Origin: Prosapia bicincta
Lineage: Eukaryota; Arthropoda; Insecta; Hemiptera; Cercopidae
Assembly (NCBI GenBank): GCA_036971475.1
Contig: JBAIZL010000003.1
Coordinates: forward strand, 79,675,928 to 79,739,927
Direction: 5' to 3'
Length of the DNA stretch: 64,000 nt
Shown piece after piece: positions 1 through 10,164 of the stretch (within the stretch, counting starts at the first letter, position 1; each line of letters starts with the position of its first letter). The translations under genes and the position numbers were made by a program. Under the pieces are notes generated by a model. That model saw only the letters and a program-made list of their open reading frames with translations. It did no database searches and was not told the DNA's origin.

Positions 1-1039
1 GAATAATTGAGGTTCACAGCTGATACAAACTACTAAAGTCTCACGGTACATGGAAATTGGCTACCATGACAAAGCCATTACGGAAAACGAGGCGCGGTTT
101 AACTACGACTGAACGAGTCGAATGATGAAACACTTGTGTAAAACCGGAAAAAACGTACATAAAATTAGAGAAGAAAGGAATGCAGGAATACCAACGTGAT
201 AACGCTAAATCGTCTACAACGACGTTCACAAAGATACATTGGCTAAAATGCTGGTCACAGGTCAAACGTCAACGAGGATCAAGAGACCAGTTGTACAGCT
301 GAGGAATGTCGCGGCAAAATATGAAAATACAAACCTGCGCTGAACAAATGTGTTGGTAGAATTTGAGGGAACTATTATCAGAGATAGAAATCTTAGAAAT
401 GTTATTTGCTTTAAAAAAAACAAAGATATACTTATTGACAAATGTCCATGTAATGTTAATGAGTTGTTGATACAATATTGAATATTGATACATTATTAAT
501 AATATTCACTTTACAACGAAATTGTCAACTGATAAAAAGAATGAAAGTTTGTGTTTTATACTTTAAAGATTATAAAGAAATAAAGACAGAATTGTACACA
601 ATTGATTTCAGAGAAATAAATGTTGCAGTTTTACAGGGAAATAGTAAGTTAGTAAAGAATGGTATGTGGTAGTGATACTAACAGCCAGCGCATGTGAGAT
701 GGAGGCAACTCTCTTGAGGAATGGATATCATGTGGGGTGGGCAGTTTTTGAAATCACAACAGGTCAAAAAAATCTTTCTGCATCTTACTGCTATCTGAAA
801 ATATTATTTTCTAAATTTGTATGGCCAAATATATATTTCCAGAATATATAGTTAAGTATAATCAATTAAAGTTGTTTTAATTAACATCATATGTTAATTA
901 AACTTATTAAAGTAAAAATATAAATGTTGAATTTTAAAGATTTTCAATTAAGTTTAATCTTTGGACAAGTAAGCAATAAAAATCAGGTAATTTTCAGTAG
1001 TTATGTTACAATTACCGAAAAACTAAATTATTTCCTTAA
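1..1039. other. Unassigned flank, no recognisable gene
   Basis: Positions 1-480 are somewhat less AT-rich than the rest, but every frame on both strands is short or broken and I recognise no domain. Positions 480-1039 are plain AT-rich sequence. A decayed exon or transposon piece in the first 300 bases is possible but cannot be shown by eye. Confidence 0.4.
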
Positions 1040-1394
1040 AGTTGCTTGATGTAATCATCTGGAATTCACTGATTAAACTAATTTTAAAAATACCTAACTA
1101 AGTGAATATGTAATGGCTTACTTGCTGACGCATTTCAAAACATTTGTTCCTTTTACGAAGCTAACCCTCTACTGGCGGCATCGGTTAGGTGTAAAGGCTC
1201 TAATGGGCATGGATTTATACTTGAGGAATGGGGTGGGTTGTTTTGGTTGTGTGTCATATAATAGAAAAGGCTGTTGGCATCAAATTTTGTGTGATCATTT
1301 AATACGTTTCCTTTATCTGTTGCGTAGTGTTTGTATATTTCATATTTTTCTGAGGTTGTTAGTTTTTTACTATGTTTTAAAATGTGTAGAATAT

Positions 1395-2300
1395 TTAAAT
1401 TAGTGTATATGTTGGTGTGTGGGTGTTCGGTGTTTTGCGAGCTGGATTTAGGGTTTGTTTTTTTTTTTTTTGGGGTAATGGAGTTCTTCGAAGCGTGTAT
1501 AGAAGCATATTACATCTGCCGGTTTGGCCGATGTAATAGCTCTGATAATCGTTACAAGTTAATTTGCAAATACCCAAGAGTTTGTATTTGTCAGTTTCAT
1601 TTTGAAAAGGTTGTATGTGCTGTCTTAAAGTGTTTGTTGTTTTGTAGGATATTTGGTAATGAAGTTTTTTGAATATGGAGGCTATTTTGTGTGTGTTTTT
1701 GTTGTGGTGGATGAGGGATATGTATTTGTTGTATTTTGTGTGGTTTGTCTGCGTGGCCGTTTGATGGTGTTTATGTTTAATTTTCCTGAGTGTGTGTTGG
1801 TAGCCATTTTGTTAAGCAATATATTTTATGATATTAAGTTCTTTGTCGTAGTCTTTCTGTAGCATTGGTATATTGATTAGGAGGTGTAACATGATTAAAT
1901 GCAGCGTGTTTGTTTGTGTTGGGTGATTAGATGTATTATGTATGACAATATCGGTAGTTGTTGGTTTCCTGTATATTTTGACATTATGACTGGTGTTGTG
2001 TTTGGTGATGGTAAAGTCTAGAAAGTTTATTTTATTGTTTTCTTCTAATTCGAGGGTAAATGTGAGGTTTTGGTGTATGGTATTAATGTAATTGTGTAGT
2101 TGTTTGATTTGCCATTTGTTGTCGTTGTATAATATTAAAATGTCATTTACATATCTATGGTAATAAATTATTTTATGTGTGAGATTATTGTTCTGTAGAA
2201 TGTATTGTTGTTCGATATGATGTAGGAATATTTCTGCTAGGATGCCTGAGATGGGGGAACCCATAGGGAGGCCGTCTTTCTGTATGTCTAATTTGTTACA
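1395..2300 (-). pseudogene. PLE-A RT palm/thumb and GIY-YIG remnant
   Basis: Read from 2300 down to 1395. RT motifs QKDGLPMGSPIS, then RYVNDILILY (catalytic box YVND instead of the usual YVDD), FLDFTI and KIYRKPTTT follow in the order expected of the RT palm and thumb. The frame runs past one stop at about 1812 into the linker. The nuclease start GICKLTCND...YYIGQTGR lies at 1520-1577, with the Y of GIY changed to C. After this the frame degenerates in an A-rich tract. The Asp-to-Asn change in the catalytic box and the damaged GIY motif mean no activity is expected. Confidence 0.88.
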
Positions 2301-2321
2301 TACAAATTCAAAGCTGTAGGA

Positions 2322-2445
2322 CAGCTTTGATGAAGATCGCCACATAGCGATCGAAAACGTCCTGTCTCAGTACGTTTTAACAAATTTACTAAATTTAAAG
2401 TTTGAATAGCCATAAACTATTGTTTAAGTGATTAATAGAATTTGT
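2322..2445 (+). repeat. PLE terminal unit inserted in PLE-A, hammerhead-like core
   Basis: About 120 bp on the plus strand with core TTGATGA, a perfect 6-bp stem GATCGC/GCGATC around loop CACATA, then GAAA. It continues into the conserved CTCAG...AAACTATTGTTTAAGTGATTAAT-type tail seen in the other copies (3608, 35242, 45820, 50615, 56368). In PLE-C the RT codons flanking this point are contiguous, so here it is an insertion. The first base of the CTGATGA box is mutated, so self-cleavage is unlikely for this copy. Confidence 0.75.
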
Positions 2446-3325
2446 GTTGGTATGTGAAGTAGTTTTGTGATGTGATGAGTTTGGTGAGTGTGATGATTTC
2501 ATGAGTGAGTTTATGTGGAGTGTTGTTTGCTGTGAGCATATTTTGTAGTATGTGGAGTGTTTGTTCTATTGGCATATTAGTGTATAGGTTTTTTATGTCG
2601 AATGAGGCAATGGTGGAGTTGTGTGGTATGTGGATGTCTTGAATTTTGTGAATGAGATCTATGTTGGATGTGTGATTGTGAAATTTTATGTTGTCTCTGA
2701 TAATTTAGTCTATGTATTTGGCTAGCTTATGTGATGGTGCATGTGTGTGATTAATTAGCGGACGGATAGGTGTGTTTTCTTTGTGGATTTTAGGTAAAGC
2801 ATTTAATGTGGGGGCTTGGGGTTTTATTTGTTTGTAATACTTCTGTTGTTCTCTTTTCATGATTTCGGTGCATTTATTTAGAAGATTTTTAATTTCTGTT
2901 TGAAATTTAGGTGTGTGGGTTCTGATCGGAGTTCGGTTATTTTGTTTTCAGTTATCAAACTGTTTAATTTCCTGTCGATGTCTTGTTGGTACATTATTAA
3001 GATGGAATTATTTTTGTCTGCTTTTATATAGGTTGTGTTAGTCGCGCTGTTGTATTTTTGATTTAAGGGTTGAACGTTCATTATTTATGATAGGTTTATT
3101 GTTTAAGGTGTTTATGTTGGGCATTTTATGTTTAATGTCTTGACTAATATATTCATGGTGTGTAGGATCTGTGTATTGAATTGCTGTTTCAGTGTCCAAA
3201 AGGATGTGTCGACATTGGTTTATGGTTGTATTTTTTGCGGTGTAGGTTATATTTTAGGCCTTTGTTTAATAATATTAATTCATTTGTACTGAAATTGATA
3301 TTTGTGGTGTTGATGATGCGCGTAT
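2446..3325 (-). pseudogene. PLE-A N-terminal and RT fingers/palm remnant
   Basis: Read downward from 3325: NELILLNKGLKYNL-type block, then KADKNNSILIMYQQD, LPKIHKENTPIRPLIN (the RT LPKIHK motif) and SFDIKNLYTNMPIEQTL, which holds the first catalytic Asp. It ends at FTYQHKF where the terminal-unit insertion interrupts it. At least one in-frame stop follows AKYID, and there is a frame break near 3090-3200. These blocks in this order are diagnostic of PLE RTs. The upstream edge near 3325 is abrupt. Confidence 0.88.
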
Positions 3326-3607
3326 TTCTATAAAACAGTAACCTATAAATTTCAAATAATTATCACTAATTAAAACAATGAACAACAAAATTATTACATT
3401 GTTGAAAATAAAAATATTACATATTAGCTATTTATGGTTATTAGCTAACAATGTGTTTGTTCATAGCAAACACTGACTTCATTTAATAATGCTTGTAAGA
3501 ATAAATGTAGTTAATTTTCAATTCCTCAACATTACCAAACAATCCAACACACCAAACTTTACTTTCATATTGGTGATTAGTGAAACACAACACACATACC
3601 AAACAGA
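3326..3607. other. AT-rich spacer
   Basis: Nothing recognisable between PLE-A and the next terminal unit. Confidence 0.5.
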
Positions 3608-3735
3608 AGACACTGATGAAGATTGCCACATAGCGATCAAAAACATTCTGTCTCAGTAAGTTTTAACAAATTTACAAAATTTAAAGTTCGGATAGTCATA
3701 AACTATTGTTTATGTGATTAATAACACCTGTAGTT
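3608..3735 (+). ncRNA. PLE terminal unit with hammerhead-like fold
   Basis: Stem I candidate AGACA (3608-3612) faces TGTCT (3649-3653). Between them are CTGATGA, an extra A, a stem II hairpin GATTGC...GCGATC, and an A-rich box that has lost the G of GAAA. The conserved tail follows to about 3735. The layout fits a type I hammerhead of the kind known in PLE terminal repeats. The G-to-A change in the GAAA box suggests a decayed copy. Confidence 0.5.
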
Positions 3736-3806
3736 GAACAAAAAAGTAATATTTATTCATACTTTAATGTGCCTTCCTTTAGTCACTTTCATTTCTGCAT
3801 CCCACT

Positions 3807-4100
3807 GGTAATTTTAATTAGGGCGGCCCCATACGATATTTTGGATTATTGTTCAAAAGCACGAAAAGGTACGATATCCACAAAAAAATTTTTTTTTGCT
3901 TAGAGGAAAGTTACTTTTTTTGAGTTTAAAGTAGGGGAAATTTTTTTTGGCGGAAGCACAAGATGTGAATAATTTCGAGTGATACAAATGTCTCTGACGT
4001 AGAAAACATTTTGCACTAATTTTTATGTTTTGACTAATTATTTCGCGTATTTTGTCGTGATTTTGAACAATATTCCAAAATATCGTAGGTGGCAAAAATC
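3807..4100. mobile_element. Foldback-type DNA transposon remnant
   Basis: Starts GGTAATTTT, then CATACGATATTTTGG, and ends near 4090 with the inverse CCAAAATATCGTA, enclosing the AAGTTACTTTTTTTGA-type subterminal block. Same family as 6552-7349, 10465-10844 and 10906-11720. The right terminus is degenerate and I found no clear target duplication. A second left-arm fragment of the same family sits at about 4225-4420. Confidence 0.65.
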
Positions 4101-4420
4101 AACGTTAACTAACACTCCACCACACACAAAGATTTATTAAAATCCTGCAAAACTACTTACCAGAAGCAAACAATCACTTACAGACCATATTTCACGCACG
4201 AAATTTACTTATACACCAACAATTTGGTGGGAAATTGTTCAACACCACCAAATTGGACGATATCCACAAGACATTTTTTTTTAATTTGGAAAGTTATTTT
4301 TTTAAAATTTAAAGTAGGGTAAAAAATATTGCGCGGAGGTAGAAATTGTAAATAGATGCGGAGTGATACAAATGTATCGTGACGTCACAACTGTACTGAC
4401 GTACCACACACCGTTTGTTG

Positions 4421-5394
4421 TTAAATCATACGAAGAATTAACAAACTTCACATTTTTATGATGTAGCTCAAGTATTTATTTTGAAATAGAAGTGGCAATA
4501 GCAGTTTCATTCATATTATTAAACGAATGAAAGAAAGCAATGTTTGCACACATTCTATTTACAAGAACAAATCATGTGAAAAGTTAACCTAAATTTACAT
4601 TTATAAGATCTGCAGCTGAGTATTTAATTTGACATACAACTGACAATTGGTGTTTCATTATATCGTTTTTTATTAAAAGGAAGAAAAAAGTCATCAATTT
4701 TTCACATTTCGTTTAGAATAACAAATTATAAAACGTAATCTATAAATTCACAAATGTTTGTATCACATCAGATATTTACAATTTGGAATTGAATCAAGTG
4801 CTGATAGATATTTTTTTTTACAAGATCGACTTGTGCAGTGCCCCAAAATACTATGTAACCCCATCTAACAGGCACTTTTTGTATATGTTTTTGTGGATGT
4901 ATTATTATTAAAATAATTCATGTTGGTGAATTATTATATATAAATGGTGTTCGCACACGTCTCTAAAGTCGCGATTTATATAGTTTGAAATAAAATGTGA
5001 GGTTTCAAAATTATTTTTTTTGTTAGATAATCTAACTTGGATTATTTTTTGCAAATTGTAAATATTTTAGGAAAAAATGATAAAAATAAGGTTTGTCACT
5101 AATATTTTTTCTTTTTTATAAGAATTCTCACATTCTAGCATTGGTGCATAAATCCAATAGATATGTTATGTACATCTAAACATAAAATTATTTGAACAAT
5201 AGTTTATAACTATCCGAAAATAAGATTCACCGAACCTAATGGACTACAAAATTCAAGAATTTAACATAACAAGTTAAATTAAATCATATAGGAGTTTTAT
5301 AATTATTATCATGTTATAATTTATATATATCGTGATAATTCAGGTTGCTCATTATTTTTTCGTTGCACTGACTTTATGCAGTTATTATTATTAT
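4421..5394. other. AT-rich spacer with one PLE tail fragment
   Basis: No coding sequence recognised. At about 5198-5260 there is a piece of the PLE terminal-unit tail (AGTTTATAACTATCCGAA, then GATTCACCGAACCTAATGG), matching 45990-46030 and 50705-50740. Confidence 0.5.
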
Positions 5395-5584
5395 TATTAC
5401 TTGTAAATAATTTTGTCCAACACTAAGTGCAATAATTTTACCTTATGTGATGAGGTACCTTTCGGTCACTTGACCATATTCGAATCCTAAGATTCGACAA
5501 TGGTCAAGTGACCGAAAGATACATGATCACATAAGGTAAAATTATTGCACTTAGCGGTAGAAACAATTATTTACAAGTAATATT

Positions 5585-5590
<6 letters not shown>
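5395..5590. repeat. 196-bp palindrome from a PLE terminal repeat
   Basis: Two inverted arms of about 90 bp meet near 5492. Each contains AAGTGCAATAATTTTACC, a GTGATGA/TGATCAC block and GGTCACTTGACC. A single, non-palindromic relative lies at 56560-56690 beside PLE coding sequence, which identifies the arms as PLE terminal sequence. A TA microsatellite abuts the right arm. Confidence 0.8.
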
Positions 5591-5649
<59 letters not shown>

Positions 5650-5657
5650 TACACATT
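5589..5657. repeat. (TA)n then (CA)n microsatellite
   Basis: About 26 TA units followed by a short CA tract, directly abutting the palindrome. Confidence 0.95.
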
Positions 5658-6440
5658 GTTTCTAAATTAAAATAACTATTAAACAATTAATGTTACAAAA
5701 ATTAAAACTGATAAAAATATTATTTTAAAATAAAGTTTTATATTATTTCAACAGTAAAATGTAACTTTATTAGATATTTCCCAATTTTTTATTTATTACA
5801 TTACAACTACAGTATAATATTTTTATTAGTTTACTGGCCGTTTGCTTTGTTCCAACAGCACATTTAACCCCCTCTACCAATCGTTAGGTGCAGCTCCTTA
5901 TAACCGTCCTTCCTTGCATTCTGAAAAAAATGGCGTTCGTTTGCAAGTGTTTGTAGATATTGAATTCGTTTCCACAAATATTCTAGGCGTTCGTTTCTTT
6001 AAAGAGTCGTCGTAAATTTGAAAATATTTGGGAAGTAGCCCTTCTCAAATTATGAACCAAATTTAGATTCTTTAAGCGTATAAATCTTGTAAACTGTGTT
6101 AACTCAGCCACTTACAAACCAAGTTTATGTATTCCTTGCAATGCAAGAACGTTATTACCCGTCTTTGTCAGCAAAGTTGACTGCACAACTATGTAAAGGT
6201 AAGTTTATTAACGTAATATTTCTAAGTTATTTCAATTCTTGCCTGATCATAGGCAATAATTTCCTTTTGATTCTAATTACAGAACGATGGTATGGACCAT
6301 AATGTAAGGTAAGGAATTTTTTTTTTTTATTTTGGTCTAAGTTAATTTATAATATTGTTGAATGACAAATTTACCCTAACGAAATACACAGCTATATTTT
6401 GGTGTAATGCTCTTATTTATGATCTCAATATCAACCTAGT
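5658..6440. other. Spacer with weak exon-like signals
   Basis: No domain recognised. Consensus-like splice sites occur on the plus strand at about 6199 (AAAGGTAAGTTT) and 6281 (CTAATTACAG), but the bounded segments carry no supportable protein. They may be chance matches. Confidence 0.35.
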
Positions 6441-6551
6441 TGTAATTAGTGCCTTACACTTTTAAATGTTTTAAACTTGCCTGTAGTAGCACTTACTTTG
6501 TTTGTTGAGGACGGCCGTTTCGGGAGATGTGTCCCTTTGTCAACTCAGACC

Positions 6552-7349
6552 GGTAAAAATGCAGAAGCTCGGCGCCATACGATATTTTGGGAAATGGTTT
6601 AACATCAGTAAATAGGAGGATATCTACAATAATTTTTTTTTAATTGACCTCGGAAAGTTACTTTTTTTTCAATTTAAAGTAGCGTAAAAAATTCAGCGCG
6701 GATGTAGAAGTTGTGAATAGGCGCGGAGTGATACAAATGCTTCGTGATACAACTGTATTTCAATGTATAAAATTAAAACCAAATCTAACCTGACTTGACA
6801 CTTTTTAGGTATATTTTAAAATAGGTATACAGTATTGTATAAATTTAAAACCAAATCTATCCTAACTGGAGACTTTATAAGTATATTTAATAATATGTAT
6901 AAAAATTAAGCGAAGTTGTGAATAGGAGCAGAGTTATACAAATGCTTCGTGATTTTACAACTGAATTTCAATGTATAAAATTAAAACCAAACCTAACCTG
7001 ACTTTACACTTTTTCGGTATATTTTAATATAGGTATAAAGTATTTTATAAATTTAAAACCAAATCTATCCTAACTGTAGAAGTTGTTTCTCAAATATCTA
7101 CACACGTAAGGTTGCGTCACGTACCGCGGACAATGCGTACAACCTTATGCGCAGCACTGTGACGTAAGTATCACTCCGCGCCTATTCACAACTTCTACAT
7201 CCGCGCTGAATTTAGTACCCTACTTTAAATTGAAAAAAAGTAACTTTCCTACTTCAATTTTTAAAAAATTCTTGTGGATATCGTCCAATTTGATGGTTTT
7301 GAACAATTTCCCAAAATATCGTATAGTGCCGGAGTACTGCATTTCAACC
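6552..7349. mobile_element. Foldback DNA transposon in PLE-B, 8-bp TSD
   Basis: Element of 798 bp with long inverted termini (over 150 bp, imperfect) starting GGTAAAAATGCAG and ending CTGCATTTCAACC. The duplication CTCAGACC flanks it at 6544-6551 and 7350-7357. The uninterrupted sequence AACTCAGACCGTAACTGAT survives (inverted) in the solo PLE end at 58848-58875, confirming both boundaries. It carries no transposase, only AT-rich subrepeats containing AACCAAATCTATCCTAACTG. The 8-bp duplication fits hAT or P-like transposases; the superfamily is undetermined. Confidence 0.88.
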
Positions 7350-7383
7350 CTCAGACCGTAACTGATCTCAAGGTTTACGTAGG

Positions 7384-8592
7384 TTAGGGTGGGGGTGGGA
7401 TATTTTGGTGGTGTGGGTGTATTTTGTGTTTATTAGGAGTTATGATGTCAAAACGTGCGTGTGAATTGTAATGTAATTGTGTATTGAGTATGTGTGTAGG
7501 GTGTAGTTTGAAGTGTCTATATATTTCGTATTGTTCGGTTGTGTAGCGTTGGTTATTTCTGTGTTGTTTATGAAGAATTTGTAGGTTAGATGTTGTGTCT
7601 ATGTGGTCATGTTTTGTGGAGTTGAGATGATCGGTGAAGTTTAAGTTATTGTTTTTTAGTGCTTTTATATGTTCTTGGTAACGTGTGTAGAATGACCTCC
7701 CTGTCTGGCCTATGTAGAAACTGGGGCATGAACTGCAAGTTAGTTTGTAAACTCCAGTGGTGTTGTAAATGTCGTTGATTTTGTTGTTGGGTTTAAATTG
7801 TTTGTTGAGAGTGTTGTGTGTGGAGTAAGCTATTTTGTAGTTGTATTTTCGTAATGTGTTGGTTAGATTGTGGGTTTTGGATGATCTGTGTGGTATTGAT
7901 AAGTATTTTATGGGATTGTCATCTTGTGTGTTTGTATTTGGGTTATTATGTTTATTTTTTAGGTGGCTGTATAATTTGTCAATCATTGTTGGGTTGTATC
8001 TGTTTGTTTGTGCTATATATTTTATGGTGTTTAACTCCTGGTAGTGTTCATCTTTGTCTAGTGGTGTTTTTAGGAGGCGATATATCATGGTGTTGTAAGC
8101 AGCTAGTTTATGTTGGTGTGGGTGGTTTGAGGAACTGTGTATGGTCGTATTAGTGCTGGTGGGTTTTCGGTATATGTTGAATTTATGTGTTTGTTTGTCT
8201 GTTCGTTTAATTGTGAGGTCTAAGAAGTTGAGGAAGTTTTGTTGTTCTGTTTCGATGGTGTATGTTAGTTTAGGATGTATGGAATTTATGTGTTTTAGAA
8301 ATATGTGTGCTCTGCGTGTGTTGCCTTTATATAATGTTATGATGTCGTCGACGTATCTGTACCAGTAAATTATGTTATCTGAGTATTTGTTGTTGTGTAA
8401 AATGTGGTTTTGTTCAATATGGTGTATGAATATTTCTGCTAAGATGCTAGCTATGGGGGAGCCCATAGGTAGTCCATCTTTCTGGTTGTAGAATGTGTTA
8501 TTGCAGGTGAAGTAATATTGAGATGTTATTAATCTTGTGAGGTGGATGATTTTGTCAATGTGTGTATGTGGTGTATTTGTATATATTAGCAT
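7384..8592 (-). CDS. PLE-B reverse transcriptase / GIY-YIG endonuclease (partial)
   Basis: A 402-codon open frame covering the C-terminal two thirds of a PLE protein. RT: GLPMGSP at residues 40-46, the catalytic YVDD at 80-83 (both Asp present), FLDLTI at 123-128, IYRKPTSTN at 140-148 and HPHQHKLAAYNTM near 157-169. Nuclease: GVYKLTC at 280-286, FYIGQTGR at 292-299 and RYQEH at 304-308, the GIY-YIG core with its Arg and Glu. Together they nick the target and reverse-transcribe the RNA. The apparent start is arbitrary: the frame was cut by the hAT insertion and continues beyond it at 9476 with the first catalytic Asp. Confidence 0.93.
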   Translation of the reverse strand: MLIYTNTPHTHIDKIIHLTRLITSQYYFTCNNTFYNQKDGLPMGSPIASILAEIFIHHIEQNHILHNNKYSDNIIYWYRYVDDIITLYKGNTRRAHIFLKHINSIHPKLTYTIETEQQNFLNFLDLTIKRTDKQTHKFNIYRKPTSTNTTIHSSSNHPHQHKLAAYNTMIYRLLKTPLDKDEHYQELNTIKYIAQTNRYNPTMIDKLYSHLKNKHNNPNTNTQDDNPIKYLSIPHRSSKTHNLTNTLRKYNYKIAYSTHNTLNKQFKPNNKINDIYNTTGVYKLTCSSCPSFYIGQTGRSFYTRYQEHIKALKNNNLNFTDHLNSTKHDHIDTTSNLQILHKQHRNNQRYTTEQYEIYRHFKLHPTHILNTQLHYNSHARFDIITPNKHKIHPHHQNIPPPP

Positions 8593-8601
8593 GTTTTAGA
8601 G

Positions 8602-9467
8602 CAGCGGTTCTCAACCTGGGGGGCGCGCCCCCCTGGGGGGGCGCGCCCCCCTGGGGGGGCGTAGAAGAATTCCAGGGGAGGCGTCAACAAATTTTAAAAA
8701 AAATTGAATTTGATGTTGGACACAAACACACAATCATTGAAATTTCCTTATAGCTTAATAGAGCTATAAAGCTCTATTTCTTTACTCAACGAACTTTTCT
8801 TCCTTTCCAAAATCTCGTCGATGATACCCAAAGTCTTCCAAAAGACCTAGTAAATGAAATAAAGGACCTAATATCTGAGCATTCGTTGTCTCTGAAGAAC
8901 AAAATCGGAGTCTATTTCCCAGATATAAGCTCGAAAAACTGGGAATTCAAGTTAACAAGAGACCCCTTTCAAATCAACATTGATATACCTCCTGATCACA
9001 TTCAACAACAAACAATTGACTTGCAATGTGATTCCAAAGCTAAATTGGATTTCCCAAACATGGATCTCGAAGATTTCTGGCTACTATATCTTCCTGTTTA
9101 CCCAGAAGTAGCAATGGAGGCAGTCAAGTTGCTTGTACAATTTTCATCAACTTATCTATGCGAGACAGGATTTTCAGCCCTGGCTAATATAAAATCTAAA
9201 TATCGAGCCAGACTAGATGTGGAAAGTGACCTGCGGTGTTCTTTGTCAAAATTTCATCCAAACATACAAAAAATAGTTAACGAGAAACAGTGCCTGCCCT
9301 CACACTAGCACTACAAAAGTAGCGAACATTTTTCTGGTTATTACTTAAACATATTGTAAGTAAATTTATCATATATAAGTTTAAATTAACTTAATCCGTG
9401 AAGGGAGGCGTGACCTCACACCAAGGTGTGAAGGGGGGCTCAGAGCCTAAAAGGTTGAGAACCCCTG
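8602..9467 (+). mobile_element. hAT DNA transposon, internally deleted
   Basis: Element of 866 bp with inverted termini CAGCGGTTCTCAACCTG and AGGTTGAGAACCCCTG. A perfect 8-bp target duplication TTTTAGAG lies at 8594-8601 and 9468-9475. The TSD length, CAG...CTG termini and C-terminal dimerisation domain are hallmarks of hAT elements. The left subterminal region is a run of C and G blocks (8613-8660). Only the transposase C-terminus remains, so it is non-autonomous. It interrupts the RT frame of PLE-B and is therefore younger than it. Confidence 0.95.
8754..9308 (+). pseudogene. hAT transposase C-terminal fragment
   Basis: Open frame of 184 codons with no proper start, beginning inside the internal deletion; the first ATG is only at about 9060. 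From 9067 it shows the hAT dimerisation region: LEDFWLLYLPVYPEVA, then LLVQFSSTYLCETGFSAL, then KSKYRARLDVESDLR, resembling the ZBED5/SCAND3-like branch. The N-terminal zinc finger and most of the catalytic domain are missing. Known hAT transposases are usually over 500 residues, so this fragment cannot be active alone. Confidence 0.9.
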
Positions 9468-9475
9468 TTTTAGAG

Positions 9476-9994
9476 GATGTCGATGGTTTCTGGAATGGGG
9501 ATGTTTTTATATGGATTTGATATATCAATTAGGTGCTTGTTTGTTTTATTTGGTGTCTGATTGCATCTTGTTCTAACGGTGTGTTGTGTTGGATTGTATT
9601 TTCAAGATCTAATATTAGGGTTTTGGTGAAATTTTGTTGGCTGTATTTACGTGTGATGTTATGTTTTAAGCCTATGTCTAATAGGTTTAATTCATTAATT
9701 GAAAATGTTGTGTTAGTGAGATTTATGGTTCTGGGATGAAAAACGTATGTTGTGTTAATAACCTGTTTTGGGTGTTGTGCGTTTTTGAGGTTATGTATTT
9801 TTTTTGTTATGTGTTAATTTTATTTTATTTTTTGTGTCTGTAATTAGTGTATTAATGAAGTTTACTACTTCTTGCAGTTCGATGTAGTGTAGTTCCATGG
9901 TAAGCTGTTGGTATAAGTTATAAGCAATTTTGTTGAGATAGTTTTTTTGTTTGTATAAATGTTTTATACAACACATAAAAAAATGGCAACACAA
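9476..9994 (-). pseudogene. PLE-B N-terminal coding remnant
   Basis: Read downward from 9994: NKIAYNLYQQLTMELHYIELQEVVNFINT in one frame, then a shift in a T/A run near 9800, then NLTNTTFSINELNLLDIGLKHN (the usual PLE N-terminal block) up to IRHQIKQTST. After another shift comes LIDISNPYKNIPIPETIDIL, which holds the first catalytic Asp and leads into the hAT site. The ADKGNTTVI to LPKIHK section, roughly 150 residues, is absent between IKQT and LIDIS. Part of it lies inverted next door. Confidence 0.82.
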
Positions 9995-10164
9995 CGGTAA
10001 TTAATAACAACAGCGACCTCAACGCAAAAGTACACAGCTTCATCCAAAATAACAACACCATTACACTAAAAGAAGACCCAACAACAAAATACAACGCTCA
10101 AATCAAAGAAGCAATTAACAAAACAAAACTTATAATCCCACACCACACCAAAAAGCACCGCTTA
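9979..10164 (+). pseudogene. Inverted PLE fragment (block missing from PLE-B)
   Basis: Plus-strand frame KNGNTTVINNNSDLNAKVH, then FIQNNNTITLKEDPTTKYN, then IKEAINKTKLIIPHHTKK. This is the PLE section that normally follows the N-terminal block and precedes LPKIHK, which the minus-strand copy lacks. It is followed at 10168 by the same terminal sequence that ends PLE-B at 6446-6500, in opposite orientation. It is therefore an inverted flanking piece, not an independent gene. Confidence 0.82.

Larger units (their letters stand above)
1040..3325 (-). mobile_element. Penelope-like retroelement A (decayed)
   Basis: A near full-length but inactive PLE read on the minus strand: N-terminal conserved block, reverse transcriptase (RT), then a GIY-YIG endonuclease. 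PLEs replicate by target-primed reverse transcription with this RT and nuclease. The downstream end (about 1040-1190) is a conserved terminal segment that recurs at 32512-32640, inverted at 34075-34170, and partly at 46065-46140 and 50362-50450. A foreign PLE terminal unit is inserted in the RT at about 2310-2445. Stop codons and frameshifts show it is a pseudo-element. Confidence 0.9.

Noticed and set aside
41..493. Two 74-codon minus-strand frames near the window start
   Set aside because: Phe/Val-rich composition without domain; likely chance or shadow of decayed plus-strand sequence.
7818..8368. Several plus-strand open frames of 67-111 codons
   Set aside because: Antisense shadows of the PLE-B RT/GIY-YIG frame; their Val/Leu/Cys-rich composition follows from the opposite strand.
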